DNA of 64,000 nucleotides from Hexactinellida sp. DTS-2022 (GCA_028753945.1 JAPNXP010000005.1:4402001-4466000); one strand, 5' to 3'; counted from the stretch's first letter, positions 43,629-55,049 are shown. Program-made: numbers and translations. Notes: generated by a model not told the origin, from the sequence alone.

Positions 43629-44827
43629 TTAACTATTATTTTCGAATTTAACAGAAATAATTGGTTCATAATGATTCCCAATATTTCGTATATATATCCC
43701 ATTTGGGGTTGGCGCCTTCATTAACTCTTCAAAAGTTGATCCATTCCATTCCATTCCACTTAGCAAAAATTCACCACAGATTTCCTCACTAAACATGGAT
43801 TGTTCAACTATTACTTCATTACCCAGAGTACTGTCATCTACTGATGGCACTAGAAATTTGGACTCAGGGATATTAGAGGTAATAACAATTTCAGGTTGCG
43901 GGTCATCGGTAGATAACAATACCGGGACTTGTTGATTTGAAGAAGAAGAGGTATGATGCAATTTTAGACACAGAGATTCATGAAATGAGTTCAAAGTATC
44001 TGATCTTTCTCGACACGATATAATAAAGCTAGTGAATAAATCTAGTTGTTGGACTGTGATAGCTATATATGAATTCCCGAATAGCTCTAATATCCTACAA
44101 CTAATGTTTTCAACTAAAATCCATGCTTCCACTAAGTTACAATTTCGCTAATTAGTCGAATCCATTGCATTGACTCCATTAGACAGCAACTAAACTTTTT
44201 CGACTGGTCGTGGAGTTTGTCATCCACTAGCATGAACTCACCACTAACAAGCGGACACTCTAAGCTGAAAAATTTCATTGCATCTAACCATAGACTATTA
44301 TTACAGTTAATGAATGACCAAAAATGGCTATCAGTCCTCCCTGTTTGGGGAGGAGGAGAAGCTATCTTAGACATGAGACCGTAAAGCTGGCAGTCATTGC
44401 AACCAGATGCCAATAAACCTAACAAACTGTTATTCGTTACGTCTCGCTGTAAACTAGGAAAACTGAAATCGATTTCATCCAAACTCCTCTTACTGAGTTC
44501 TATAGTGTCAGGATATGAGCTAGCAGATACTAACTGAGTACTGATATGCTCTACTGCCAATTGGGATACATCATTGGTAATGATAGACTTACGCGTACTG
44601 ATCATTTGCTTAACGAGATGCTGAAAGTTTCCTCTATTCAATCTCCATTTGGAGCTGAGAGAATCGCGCTTAGTAGCCTTGTTTTTTCCAAAAAGAATAA
44701 TTGATAATTTTCCCCAGACAGATTTTGGCTTATGTTTGTCTCCTTTGTTCAAAGCATCTCTTACGCTATCGAAGCTTTCATAGCCGAGTTTCTGGAGAGC
44801 TTCCACGAATTGCTCTATTGAAGTCAT
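43629..44827 (-). pseudogene. Second copy of the MULE-associated WGKL protein, one frameshift
   Basis: ATG at 44827. First frame to 44132: N-terminal helical region then KSVWGKLSIILFGKNK, a Ser-rich middle, and GRTDSHFWSFIN. The second frame (44132-43629) continues after a one-base shift and ends GEFLLSGMEW … NGIYIRNIGNHYEPII. The WGKL and GEF-L-G-EW landmarks match the exon at 7832-8355. The terminal NHYEPI resembles the catalytic-His strand of OTU folds, but no DGNC motif is present, so function is unknown. It lies inside the 13.5-kb element without a transposase core beside it. Confidence 0.6.
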
Positions 44828-44885
44828 TACTAGATGAAATTATTATTATTATTTTAATTAATCAATACATACATATATACTACTA

Positions 44886-45057
44886 CAGTAGAACCTCGTT
44901 AGTACGAACACGTTTAATTAATACGAATTTCCGGATAAGAAGAACAGTTCCACAAAATCAGGTCCCAACAATGGCGATTGAATGGGTATTACTCCGGTTA
45001 ATAAGAACTCCGGATAAAGCGAACAAATTTTTATCGTCCGTTGGTATCGACTGCATA
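44886..45057. repeat. Pogo/Tigger-type fragment
   Basis: Starts CAGTAGAACCTCGTTAGTAC after TA, the classic Tigger-like end. It carries CCGGATAAGAAGAAC and CCGGATAAAGCGAAC repeats. The right end is not clear. Confidence 0.65.
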
Positions 45058-45554
45058 TAGTAATTATATTAGTATTCGAGGCCAGCGGTATTTCCTTCCG
45101 CCGGCCTTGGGCATCAAAACCTTGAAGGCCACGTTATTGTAAATTAAATTTTAGATCTGATCATTCAAAATGTAGTGGTAAAAATATCGGTCCGGCCATG
45201 GCCTGCCCTGGTATTATTAAAATAAATAAAAAAGTAGTTAAAAGGCAAATAAAAGAAATAACTCACTTGAATTGGAAGAATCGACTTGGAGGAATAAAGA
45301 AGAGAGCAGAAATTGAAATGAGAAGAAATGGAAATGAGAAATATGCTGTAAAGTCAAAAAGATCTTTGAAAAAAAAGTGAAAAGTGTTTTGAAAAAATGA
45401 AAAAAAATGAGGAAAATCAAGTAGAAGAAAGGCAGTGTACCATTTATAGTGAGAAATAATTGAATTATAAACAAAGGATATAATAAATTATGATCAATAG
45501 TTATTAGACAACATATTCTGCATTGTGAATACAGGATAGGAATACTAATCATCA

Positions 45555-45815
45555 TTGTAAGCCGATTTTAGTGAAATTTATGTTAAAAATATTTTTTCAA
45601 AAATGAATATTTTGTTTTGAAATTTAGATGACACGATGTCCCAAGTGAGATATATATGTGGTTAAAAGGAAAATTTGATAAAATGAATAGTTTTTGAGTT
45701 TTTATGGAAAAACCGAGGTCTAAATTTGAGCGAAAATTGCTGAGTCATCTTAAGGAATTTTGACATTTTGGGATTATATATGGGTTGTCCCAACTTTTCT
45801 ATTCCCGATAATGCA
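45555..45815. repeat. Dispersed repeat, copy 2 (inverted, partial)
   Basis: Reverse copy of 38690-38930, lacking the outer part. Confidence 0.85.
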
Positions 45816-46742
45816 CAGTGGTTCAACCTATGGAAGTAGGAAAAAAATTTCATGTTTTATTTTGACCTCAATTGGAGTGAAATATAATGTAGAGATCCTA
45901 ATAAGATTGTTTTAATTAACTAATATCCTGAAATTTCTTTTTGATTGGATTATGAGACTTTGAATTTTAGCATAATAATGTTTTTCCATCAGCCTACAAA
46001 ATGGTATCAGAGTATAGTCCTGTTTGTTGTCATTAACTTTCCACAGGGAATACAATGTACTTTATTTGATATTTCACTTAGACCAATTTTTTCTCAGCTA
46101 TTTAATGGAAGAAACCATAAGTAGATAATTGTAGTCGTTTTTATGTTAAACCTATTTTCTCGCCCTGTCCTCTTTCAATTGTTCTCCATGTCCGATCTCG
46201 TATTCTCTATTACCGCAATTTCGATGCGTTAGGTTGCGTGTAATACCACCGATTACATTTGGAAGCTTATTCAATATAGAATCGAATAGTCTTAATTCCA
46301 GATTGCCACAGGTTGACCCAAGTGTAAATTTTGACTCTTTTAATCCGCCGGTTTCGATAATGAATTTCCACAAATATCAACGTAAATTTATGTTTCCATG
46401 TCCAGGATTTATTAAATAGCCTATAACACTCCCTAAGCATATTTATTGTATATAGGGTAATTTTACGTGCCTCGGGAAAAAATTCTAGTTTTTGGAAAGG
46501 ATTCACACCATTTATGGGGCTATGAGGCAATTTCACCTTTATAAATCCGGAAATCGACTAATTTTGCACAACTCACACAATATTTTTGATAATTAGTTCT
46601 AAATTCAACCAGATGTGGAGAGAAATAATATCTCCCTGTCCCAAAAAATAAAATCAATTTATTTATTTATTGGGTACTTACTCTCATTGATCAAAAATAC
46701 AAATATAAAGTTGAAATAATCCACCGCAATTTAGCTATCATT
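45816..46742. other. Stretch without recognisable gene
   Basis: AT-rich; short frames on both strands, none recognisable. It lies directly 5' of the RAG1/Transib-like fragment, so it may hold decayed upstream coding sequence that I cannot identify. Confidence 0.35.
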
Positions 46743-47180
46743 TTGCGTATAATGAATTCTAGCGAGAAAATTGATACAATCAAACTCGAAGTCTTTTGTA
46801 AAGATACATACGAATTCATAATTATTAGTTTCCCTTGGGTTAGCATAACTCCAACTTTACACAAGCTACTTGCACATCTAGTGGAGTTAATTAGAGATCA
46901 TAACGAGGGTTATGGCTTAAAGAACTTCCCTGAGGAGGCTTTGAAAGCAAGTAACAAATACATTCGTCGCTTTAGAGAGAATATTGCCTGGAAAACATCT
47001 TACCAAGACAACATCAGAGACGTTATTGTTCGTTTAGGAGAGTTTAGTGATTATGGTAAACTTCACTATAGGCTACAAACTCAAAACAAATGCAAGTCTC
47101 TCAAACCTCAAAGCACTCAGAAATCCGAACAAGATATAATTTTTAACAGCTTATTGTTGGATAGTGACTCACTACTCTAA
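46743..47180 (+). pseudogene. RAG1/Transib-like transposase C-terminal fragment
   Basis: About 145 codons. Residues 37-101 read TPTLHKLLAHLVELI … FPEEALKASNKYIRRFREN … RDVIVRL. This lines up with the end of the RAG1 core (HKTLAHVPEIIERDG … SEGNESGNKLFRRFRK … MEDVL) and with the matching Transib region. In RAG1/Transib the third catalytic residue is the Glu four positions before the NK lysine; here that position is K68, a single-base change from Glu. The two upstream Asp blocks are not found. So it is a dead fragment. The alignment is from memory and needs a profile search; another DDE family sharing this tail is possible. Confidence 0.55.
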
Positions 47181-47189
47181 CTTACTTAA

Positions 47190-47860
47190 TATTTATAGTT
47201 TCCACATACTATTTACTATATTTAACGGATCTTTCTCGAAAGGAAATGACTATTTCCCATGATAATAAGATTTGCACAATTTTATGATGACGTCAAAACC
47301 AATAAACCTGAAGCCATACAAATGATCAGACTTGACCAATCGGTGTATTAGGGGTCATATACTATACACCCAGGGCCGTGCCACTAATACAAACTGACCA
47401 GGTCAAACCTGGGCAGAATTTTTCCAGACCAGGTTCTGACCAGGTTCGCACTAACTTGCTGAGTTTCTAAACAAATAATAAGATAATATTTAAAGTTTAA
47501 ACTAGTATAATTTTCTAGCGAAAACTCCAATAAAGGAAACCATGATATTAAGAGTTTAAGAAGTTGATAATAGCAAAAAATTTGACAATGGGTGGCAATG
47601 ATGCTTTCTCTAGTTAGGTTTGGGCAGGTATCAAGAGACTCGCACGGCCCTGATACACCGATAATACATTTAGTGGGTCTATCTTCAAAGGAAATGCCTA
47701 CTTCCCATGATAATAACATTTATACAATTGTATGATGACGTCATAACCAATAAACCTGAAGCCATACAAATTTTCTGACTTGCCCAATCGATTTATGATG
47801 GGCCATATACTATATACCGATAATAAATTTAGTAGGTCTAACTCGAAAGGAAATGCCTAC
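47190..47860. repeat. ~170-bp tandem repeat with an inserted MITE
   Basis: Units containing GGAAATGCCTACTTCCCATG, TGATGACGTCA and CAATAAACCTGAAGCCATAC occur from about 47225 and 47685, and a partial third from 47805. The first and second are separated by the MITE at 47371-47652. Confidence 0.75.
47371..47652. repeat. MITE of the CAGGGCCGTGC family
   Basis: Ends CAGGGCCGTGCCACTAATAC and CGCACGGCCCTG; ATACACC on both sides (7 bp shared). Same family, opposite orientation, as 49789-50215; related to 32004-32150. Confidence 0.85.
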
Positions 47861-47889
47861 TTCCCCTGAATTGACCATTTGAACCACTG

Positions 47890-48315
47890 TGTAATGTGAT
47901 CACTTTTCATGTGCAACTTATACTTTTTGAGTTATTAGCCTATTAGTGAGGTCTGCGAATCCGCCGATAAGATCATGAAATTTAATTTAGTGAAATTTAT
48001 GTCAAAATATTTTTTCAAAAATGAATATTTTGTTTTGAAATTTAGATGACACGATGTCCCAAGTGAGATATATATGTGGTTAAAAGGAAAATTTGATAAA
48101 ATGAATAGTTTTTGAGTTTTATGGAAAAACCGAGGTCTAAATTTGAGCGAAAATTGCTGAGTCATCTTAAGGAATTTTGACATTTTGGGATTATATATGG
48201 GTTGTCCCAACTTTTCTCTTCCCGATAATGTGATCACTTTTCATGTGCAACTTATACTTTTTGAGTTATTAGTGAGGTCTGCGAATCCGCTGCTGAATCC
48301 GCTGCTAAGATAACA
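47890..48315. repeat. Dispersed repeat, copy 3 (inverted)
   Basis: Reverse copy of 38558-38930. It has an extra direct copy of its own end (TGTGATCACTTTTCATGTGC at about 47897 and 48229), as if the end was duplicated. Confidence 0.85.
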
Positions 48316-48890
48316 CTCGTAATATAAACTGAGATCTTCCGTGTCAATTTGAAGTTTATTAATTAATTTCGGATAAACCACTGTTAATCTTGTTACCAGG
48401 GGTAGAATCTACACTGATAATATCTATCAATGACTCATTAAATTGTATGTTGAAACTTGAAATTTATAAGTTAGGGCATATACAACTAGACGCTTAGAAA
48501 GTGGAGTGTCTTAAAAGATTGAATCCTTGCCATTATGATATAGTAAGAAAGTGAGACTGTTGGCTACAACTTACAAAGGGCATTCGGTACTGGTTCCATA
48601 AACGTTTCTCATAACTAATAATCATTCAATAGAATGAAAGCATATATTAATGATATTTTTAAACATCTCATAATTGAGGTTAAATTCAGAATGGATCAAA
48701 GCAAGTAAGACTGTAAGAGTATGTAATTACTCAACACTCGCAGAATAAACTTATTTAATCTAGTTTAAATAAATAGTCACACAATGATTAGTTACCAAGT
48801 AAAAGGAATTCTTGATCTTGTAACGTTATTTCGTCAATTATTAGATTGCATCGTAAAAGAATAAAATATGCATTCAAATTCACCAATTCA
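48316..48890. other. Stretch without recognisable gene
   Basis: AT-rich, inside the right part of the 13.5-kb element. Nothing recognised. Confidence 0.35.
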
Positions 48891-49050
48891 ATCATATTTT
48901 CATTAGAATAACAAAACAACTCTTATAAATAATTAGACCAATCAAATTAGATACGAATTGTCGTGGTACGAATTGTCGTGGTACGAATTGTCGGTACCCG
49001 AAGAAAAGAAAAGTGGTCCGGCCAAAGCCGGACCGCGTGCTACGCCTGTG

Positions 49051-49539
49051 AATACGCAAAGTGAAAATTATGAAGTTTAGCAAGTAACAATGCAATTAAA
49101 ATCATTATTGAATATCGTAAAATTTTGAGTGTAAAAATTATGGGTGGTTATTAAGTGGTTAGTGAAATTCGTACTCGCACTACTCTGACGTTTATTGGGC
49201 AGAATGTAGACAGCTACTCAAGTGTTTATAACTTCTATAATCATTCAGTACTTGTATTTCTTGAACGTGAATATGATCTAAACGAATTTTAATCTTTCTG
49301 TAGGGATGAATTCAAACAATTGTTACCGCTAGATTAATATAGTGAATATCCCTGAAAATCAAGTTTCTATTCTCGCAGTTATTCCAAAAATAAGTTCTAA
49401 GGGGCATAAAGTAGGTGAATTCATCATAAATACTCAAATCATCTTTAAATTTCAAGTTATTGTATAGAATAAATCCATGGTAATTGCCATCCATGGTCCA
49501 GTAATTCACTAGAGTGCCATTGCCTTAGTATATAGATTG
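49051..49539. other. Stretch without recognisable gene
   Basis: If the 13.5-kb element inserted at AATAC, this is the sequence that once lay directly upstream of P-type gene B. No inverted end matching gene B's 3' side was found. Confidence 0.35.
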
Positions 49540-51107
49540 CTATGGCGAGGGGTTTACCGGCTCATTCGTCAATCTTGTTCTTAGCTCCTCGAATGCTGTC
49601 TGGCATTTCTCGTCCCACGTCCATTCCTCGCCCTTTTTCAATAGTCTGTACAGAGGCTCGGCGATTCCCGACATATTTTCTATATAGCATCTGTAATAGT
49701 TGGCTGTCCCCAGAAAACGATTCAGTTCCACTACGCCTTTAGGTTGAGGAAAGGATTGAAGCCTGTGAGTGTATCCAGGGACTGGTGTCAGGGCCGTGCG
49801 AGCCTATTGATACCTGCCCAGGTCAAACCTAACTAGAGTAAGCAACATTGTCACCCATTGTTAATTTTTTAAATATTATTAACTTCTTAAACTCTTAACT
49901 CGTAGCTGCACAGGAATGTTGAAGTGAAACTAAAAGTTAATTCACTTCTAATTGAAAATGAAAGTGAAAATGGGATTTTTCTATTCATACCTTTGACCCC
50001 AATGGCAACTACGGGTTTATTAACTTATTAATTAATATCATCATGGTTTCCTTTATTTGAGTTTTCGCTAGAAAATTATACTAGTTTAAACTTTAAATAT
50101 TATTTTAATAATTGTTTTGAAACTCAGCAAGTTAGTGAGAACCTGGTCAGAACCTGGTCTGGAAAAATTATGCCCAGGTTTGACCTGGTCAGTTTGTATT
50201 AGTGGCACGGCCCTGGGTGTTCTTCCCTCAAAGGAAATACGATGTCCGAGGAATTCGACCGAACTGAAAAGTATCTCACATTTCTCCTACGTAGTTGCAA
50301 TCCGGCAGCCTGTAGGTGCTTAAGGACTTCTCGTAAATGACTCAGGTGTGCCTCAAAATCGGGGGAAAATATCAGTATATCATCGACATAACTCTCGACG
50401 TGGGGAACCCTATACAACGCGTGATCCATGATCCTCTGGAATGTGGCAGGCGCATTGCATAGACCGAAAGGCATGACCAGCATCTCGTACAATCCGCGGG
50501 GAGTGTGAAAAGCGGTCTTTTCGATATCATCCGGTGCGATGGGTATCGTCCAGTACGCAGAGGCAATGTCGAGTTTCGAAAAGAATCTGCTTCCTTCTAG
50601 TTTATCGAATATTGATTGTGGATTCGGCAGGCTATACTCGTCGCGCTTGGTCACGGTATTGAGCCTCCGATAGTCCACAGCGAATCTCATGCTGCCCTCC
50701 TTCTTCTTCACCAATACTACGTCGGATGCCCAAGGAGAGTTGCTTGGCCGGCAAATGGGTGGATCCGCTGCAAGCATTTCTTCTAATTTCCTATCAATTT
50801 CGGGCTCCCAATGAGGGGGTACTCGCCTCGGACGTAATTTCTGCGGTGGTGCGTCGCCGGTCAAGATCCTATGGGTATCGTTCAATTTGCACCTCGCTGG
50901 GCGCTTGTGATTACGAGAGAATACTTCCTCGAACTCGACCAATAAACTTCTCAGCCTGGATTCCTCCATTTCTCCCAACTTGCTCGAAATGAGTCTGGCC
51001 CCAGAGTCTTCTGCGATATTGACCCTCTCGCCTTCTTCGTCCTGTTTAGCTGTTAGTGCTCTAGCCAGTGGGGTTGCCCTGTCACGCCAAAATTGGTCCG
51101 GGACCAA
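49540..51107 (-). mobile_element. Ty3/Gypsy LTR retrotransposon fossil: part of pol
   Basis: Minus-strand pol fragment of a Ty3/Gypsy element: reverse transcriptase with the Gypsy-style FAVDYRRLN, SKLDIASAYW, MPFGLCNAPATFQR and YVDDILIF blocks, followed by the start of RNase H (RFLGTANYYR). Neither LTRs, gag, protease nor integrase were found beside it. It is broken and incomplete, and a MITE (49789-50215) has inserted in it. GC-richer than its surroundings. The coding blocks are still easily recognised, so the age looks moderate. Confidence 0.9.
49789..50215. repeat. MITE of the CAGGGCCGTGC family inside the Gypsy fossil
   Basis: Ends CAGGGCCGTGCGAGCC and AGTGGCACGGCCCTG, with a 5-bp duplication GGTGT (49784-49788, 50216-50220). 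The interior CCAGGTTTGACCTGGTC is shared with 47371-47652. Confidence 0.88.
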
Positions 51108-51260
51108 TTTTAGCCGGCCATAAATGGTCCGGTCGGACTAGCTTTGGTCGCCAAAAATGGTCCGGCCGGACCAGTTTTGGTCGCCAAAGGCGGTCCCCAT
51201 TGGCCAAAGGTGGTCCCCGCCGGACCAGTTTTGGCAGCCATTCCAAGACATATAATAAAA
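51108..51260. repeat. GGTCCGGCCGGACC / TTTTGGTCGCCA short repeats
   Basis: Four or more imperfect units with GGTCC-GGACC palindromes and TTGGTCGCCAAA. Related GGTCCGGCC words occur at the ends of the 13.5-kb element. Not otherwise classified. Confidence 0.5.
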
Positions 51261-51472
51261 AGTCGAGTGTGCATGCTCACTGAGTCGATATCATTTATTG
51301 AATAGGCACAAAGTTTTCAATATATATTATATAACTAACAGGGTCCTTGTAATATACTTCTAATTTTGCAAACTTATTTAGAATTCCCTTCATTACATTT
51401 TAATGCTTTGTTTTTATTAGAATATGTCACCCTAAAATGCCGGAAATGACGAAATCAAATTCAAGAGAAATG

Positions 51473-52533
51473 TTAGAGCGGACTCTCCCGTTTCAGGAAG
51501 GTTATTGGGCAGAGAACCGGTGTTGTTTTCACGTGGGATGGTGGCCTATCTATATTGGCACACAGATCTTTCACTGACTTTATCAACGCCAATAAAGATA
51601 CAGTTTGGAAGACTCTGGCTACTTCTCCTACTTCCTTTGACTCTGTACCCGCCCATGACTTAGAAATGGCTACCAGCATCGAGAATGACCTATTAGGCTC
51701 TAGTGTGAGGACCTTGAGAAAAATGATTTCATGGATAATTCAAAAATCACTGAGTAAGTTTAAATTTCCACCCCGAGTCTACGCCCTTGGATTATTTGTA
51801 CATAATAAATCCGTGTACACAGGTAAATTCGTTATGCACACAAATCCGTTTATATAATAAACTTGCTTCGTGTATTGCGGCCTTAAATATTGCCTATTGA
51901 TAGAAAGTACTCGAAACTATTGGGGTAAAGAGGGAAAAAAACCAATATGGTGGCCTGATGAAAACCATTCTCAAACATTTCAAGGAGATCATATAAAAAA
52001 TCTACACTTATTCAAATCATTGAAGCTTACAAAAGATTTACCTCGGGAGGGACTTCATCTCCACAACACTCAGTTCCAGAATATCAAGATAGATCACCTC
52101 TCCACACTTCTCGCACAAATCATATAAACGAAAGAGAAGATATTATTGATGCAATTTCATTATTCGAAGATTAAGTTCCAATATCAAGTGTTGTCGATTG
52201 TGACTCAAATTCAGATTCTCCAAATGAAGCTCAATCTAACGAACTGAATGTTTTACCATTAAATGAAATTTCCAATGACTCCTTTTTACCCGGTCTTACT
52301 ACATCTCAAATCGTACTTCATGATAATATTAGGCTACCCGAAATCACTTCTCAAGAACTTAATTCCTTACCCTCATTATCTCCTTCAATTGCCGTATTAG
52401 CAAATGCGCGACCAATTCTTCCCATTGATGTAAAATTCACTGTTTTCCAAGAGCGAACTAAAAAGGAATTTATTGACCAACTTTCCAATTCTCAAACTTT
52501 CCTATCTGGACTCTGTATCAACAGCTTCATGGT
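51473..52533 (+). pseudogene. 5' exons of the Ulp1-PHD transposon gene
   Basis: Frames read VWKTLATSPTSFDSVPAHDLEMATSIENDLLGSS (51590-51710), NYWGKEGKKPIWWPDE (51920-51960) and RRSYKKSTLIQIIEAYKRF (about 51990-52045). Then comes an acidic Ser/Asn-rich segment and FTVFQERTKKEFIDQLSN to an exon end near 52532 (ATG|gtaaac). At least one in-frame stop (52172) and one frameshift. The 'WWP' segment is, as I recall, a common module N-terminal of transposon Ulp1 proteases. Its role is unknown. Confidence 0.55.
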
Positions 52534-52595
52534 AAACAATAATATTAGTATACTAGTTTTTTTTTTATCGTTATTATTATATCATTAATTATTAG

Positions 52596-53564
52596 GATCT
52601 TCTGAAAAAGTGTTTTCCAAACGTACTTGGACTGCAGGACACAATTCTGGCAAAGGTATATATACATATAGATAGATAGAAATATTATATGTATAGATTT
52701 ATTTAGAAACTGTCTTTTTATCTTCAAGATGTAGGGACACTTGGTTAAAACCCTTGGACTTTAAGATACTTTTATGGAGAATTTCCTTATAGGGGAAAGG
52801 AGCTTTTTTTTTACCTTTTTAAGGTTAAAAAGTCCCGGATTTTTAACAAATGTCCCTATACCTCGAAGATAAAAAGACACTTTATATGTGAATTGATTAT
52901 TTATAATTGTATACTAGAAGTATTGGTGATATTTCTTCTATTGTCTCTTCAAAAAATGAAATAAATATTTTTTTAGAAGCGTGAATTTGTGAAGGCACCA
53001 ATGAACAGCATCCAGATACACCATAACGGAAATTTACATTGGGTTTGTTCAAGATTGACTGAAGAAGGTGTATTTTTATACGACTCCGCGTTTTCTGGAA
53101 GGACAAGTGAAGAACTAGACATTCAACTGGCATTATTATATGCTAATAATGCTTCTTCGCTCCATGTTAATGTTGTACCCATTCAACAGCAACGTGGCGG
53201 ATCGGACTGCGGCCTTTTCGCAGCTGCAGTTTGTACTATGTTGGCCTCTGGGGATAATCCTACTAATATCAGATGGCGTCAAGCTAACATGCGTAGACAT
53301 TTAATAAAGTGTATTGAGACAGAAAATCTTACTCCCTTTCCTACAGTCCGAAGACCAAATACACTAGTAGAACCGGGATTAAAGTACGATCAGACCACCT
53401 CATTAGTGATATAAATCTGGTGTGTATGTAGGCTACCACAGTTTGCATATAATAATATGGTAGAATGTTCAAAATGAAAAAAATGGTTTCATAAGCCTTG
53501 TATTGGGCTTCCTGACGATAATGGAAAAGTTGTGAGATTTCCCTGCCCTATCTGCACTTACTAA
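52596..53564 (+). pseudogene. Ulp1-like (C48) cysteine protease fused to a PHD finger
   Basis: A short exon (52596-52657, DLLKKCFPNVLGLQDTILAK, between ttattag and gtatat) joins the exon from 52978. Protease triad: His in NLHWVC, Asp in VFLYDSAF, and Gln/Cys in QQRGGSDCGLF. Ulp1-type proteases remove SUMO-like modifiers. In the same frame beyond a TAA at 53412 follows a PHD-type finger, WCVCRLPQFAYNNMVECSK-(stop)-KKWFHKPC … FPCPIC. The internal stop (TGA) stands where a zinc-binding Cys is expected. So two stops break an otherwise continuous Ulp1-PHD protein. The intron (52658-52977) holds a MITE. Confidence 0.8.
52706..52884. repeat. MITE in the Ulp1 gene intron
   Basis: AAACTGTCTTTTTATCTTCA near the left and TGAAGATAAAAAGACA-like mirror (CGAAGATAAAAAGACACTTT) at the right. 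About 40-bp inverted arms including GGGACA / TGTCCC. Confidence 0.75.
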
Positions 53565-53651
53565 AGACATCCAGTCTATTCTGTGACACCAATTATTATT
53601 AAAACAAATTAGCATAGGTATTATACAAGAAGATTATTATTTTGTGATTAC

Positions 53652-54728
53652 CTATGTACTCATATTAGACACAATTTGTTGATTTAGGATAGCTAAAAAG
53701 TATCTTGTATTAAAAAATACATTTTCTATTCTCATATATGATATTTGGGTTGAGATCCGCCTTAGAACTGAAAAGATCTGTTCACAAGCTTGGGAGTTTA
53801 TACGTTTTATTTCTTCAGTTTGAATAGCTTTCATTGAATAAGATGGTGTGCATCTATGATTCACAAAGTGGAATCTATCTACTAAAAAGGCTGTGTCCCG
53901 AAATAGTGTAGGGTCCCTAAATTAAGAAATCCATGAGGTGTTAGAAAATAAGGTATATATATTTATATAAATTAATAATACAGTGCTTTTGGTTATCATA
54001 ATAAGTACATCAATAATTGACAAGTTTCAACATTATTAGCAATTGAATTTTTTAACAGTAACCTAGGGATCCTGTGTTAAGAAGATTACTTTAATCTATA
54101 ATTCAGGAGACGTATAATAAACTTTACCTCATTAAACATGTAGTATGCAAATTACATGCGTTGTCATAAATAATAATCTTTGGTGGTCTCTTAAAAATGC
54201 TGATTAACATATTGTAGACTATTATCGTTGATTCTCGTTCTCTAAGGATCTCAAACCCATAACAAACTTTGTGCTTGCACGCCATAACCAGCATTCCTGG
54301 AGAGAATCGATTGTGTTTAGGATAAATTTTCGAACATTTGACATGCGATTCAGCCTTCTCTAATTCATAAGAAGGAATTCTAGAGAATTTTGAAATCATA
54401 ATACAAGCAAAATTACTATGAAAATTATTGTTCCGAGGTAGATATTGGTAATATTGATTGTTCTTCATCATCAGATATAGGAAAGCTGTGATTATTTCCT
54501 ACAATTGTAGAATTTAAAAGTAGAACATGTCGTTTACTAAATAGAATAATTACCTGTACTAGCTGTACTAAGGTTGATTTCAATATTGGTCAAAGTGTCT
54601 GCAAAATAATTTTTACATCTATCTTGAGAACTTATGATTAGGTGAGAAATAGATGCTTCCTCAAAGTACTCTGTCCTTTGCCTCTTTCCTTTAGAAATAT
54701 CGATGAATGTAGGATTTTCGTCTGCCAT
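53652..54728 (-). pseudogene. KDZ-superfamily transposase (decayed)
   Basis: ATG at 54728 (MADENPTFIDISKGKRQRTE); donor gtaatt near 54556. The middle exon (54471-54124) has FSPGMLVMACKHKVCYGFEIL and IIIYDNACNLH, the KDZ DDE block with the 'YDNACNLH' Asp. The last part (53904-53652) has VDRFHFVNHRC then INSQACEQIFSVLRRI, the conserved Glu-Gln of the KDZ core. The splice phase between the middle and last parts does not fit, and a conserved stretch is missing, so the copy is broken. It converges with the Ulp1-PHD gene. Confidence 0.75.
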
Positions 54729-55049
54729 TTATATAGTAGATTTTCATAAGTTAGACCAATATTAATAGAACATAACCTATTAATTAATTACAAGGAATAT
54801 GTTGCTTATATTTTTGTTATCAGAGACTGAATTAAGATAAGAATGGACGAAGTAACAAAGTACGTACTAAATGTAGTTCAAAATATTCATTTACATAGCA
54901 ACTAATGGGCGTTAATAAATGCTGGAACATTTTATGCCTATTCAAAAAATAATATTGTGGTCTCTACGCATTTACAGAAAACTAATGCTCACTCGACTCT
55001 GTGAGCATGCTCACTCGACTCTGTGAGCATGCACACTCGACTTCTTAAT

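Larger units (their letters stand above)
35576..49050. mobile_element. 13.5-kb composite DNA transposon with 5-bp duplication AATAC
   Basis: Left end CAGGGGCGTCGCACGG, right end CCGCGTGCTACGCCTGTG. Inside both ends follow GTGGTCCGGCCAAAGCCGGA and then a matching inverted block (CGACAATTCGTACCACGACA repeats, TCTAATTTGATTGGTCTAAT; 35692-35760 against 48925-49000). AATAC flanks both sides (35571-35575, 49051-49055). A 146-bp sister with the same ends and its own 5-bp duplication lies at 59858-60003. The element holds many nested pieces. CAGGGG ends with a 5-bp duplication fit the hAT5-type class; Transib also duplicates 5 bp. Confidence 0.75.
51261..55042. mobile_element. KDZ (Zisupton-like) DNA transposon with Ulp1-PHD gene, decayed
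   Basis: Inverted ends AGTCGAGTGTGCATGCTCAC at 51261 and its mirror ending at 55042. At the right the GAGCATGC…ACTCGACTCT unit is tripled. The two genes inside converge: an Ulp1-PHD protease gene on plus and a KDZ transposase on minus, 3' ends about 90 bp apart. KDZ elements with Ulp1-type proteases are known (Zisupton). No clear target duplication found. Confidence 0.75.

Noticed and set aside
45198-45380. Lys-rich 60-codon frame
   Set aside because: Composition follows the A-rich sequence; no conserved feature and an equally open antisense frame.
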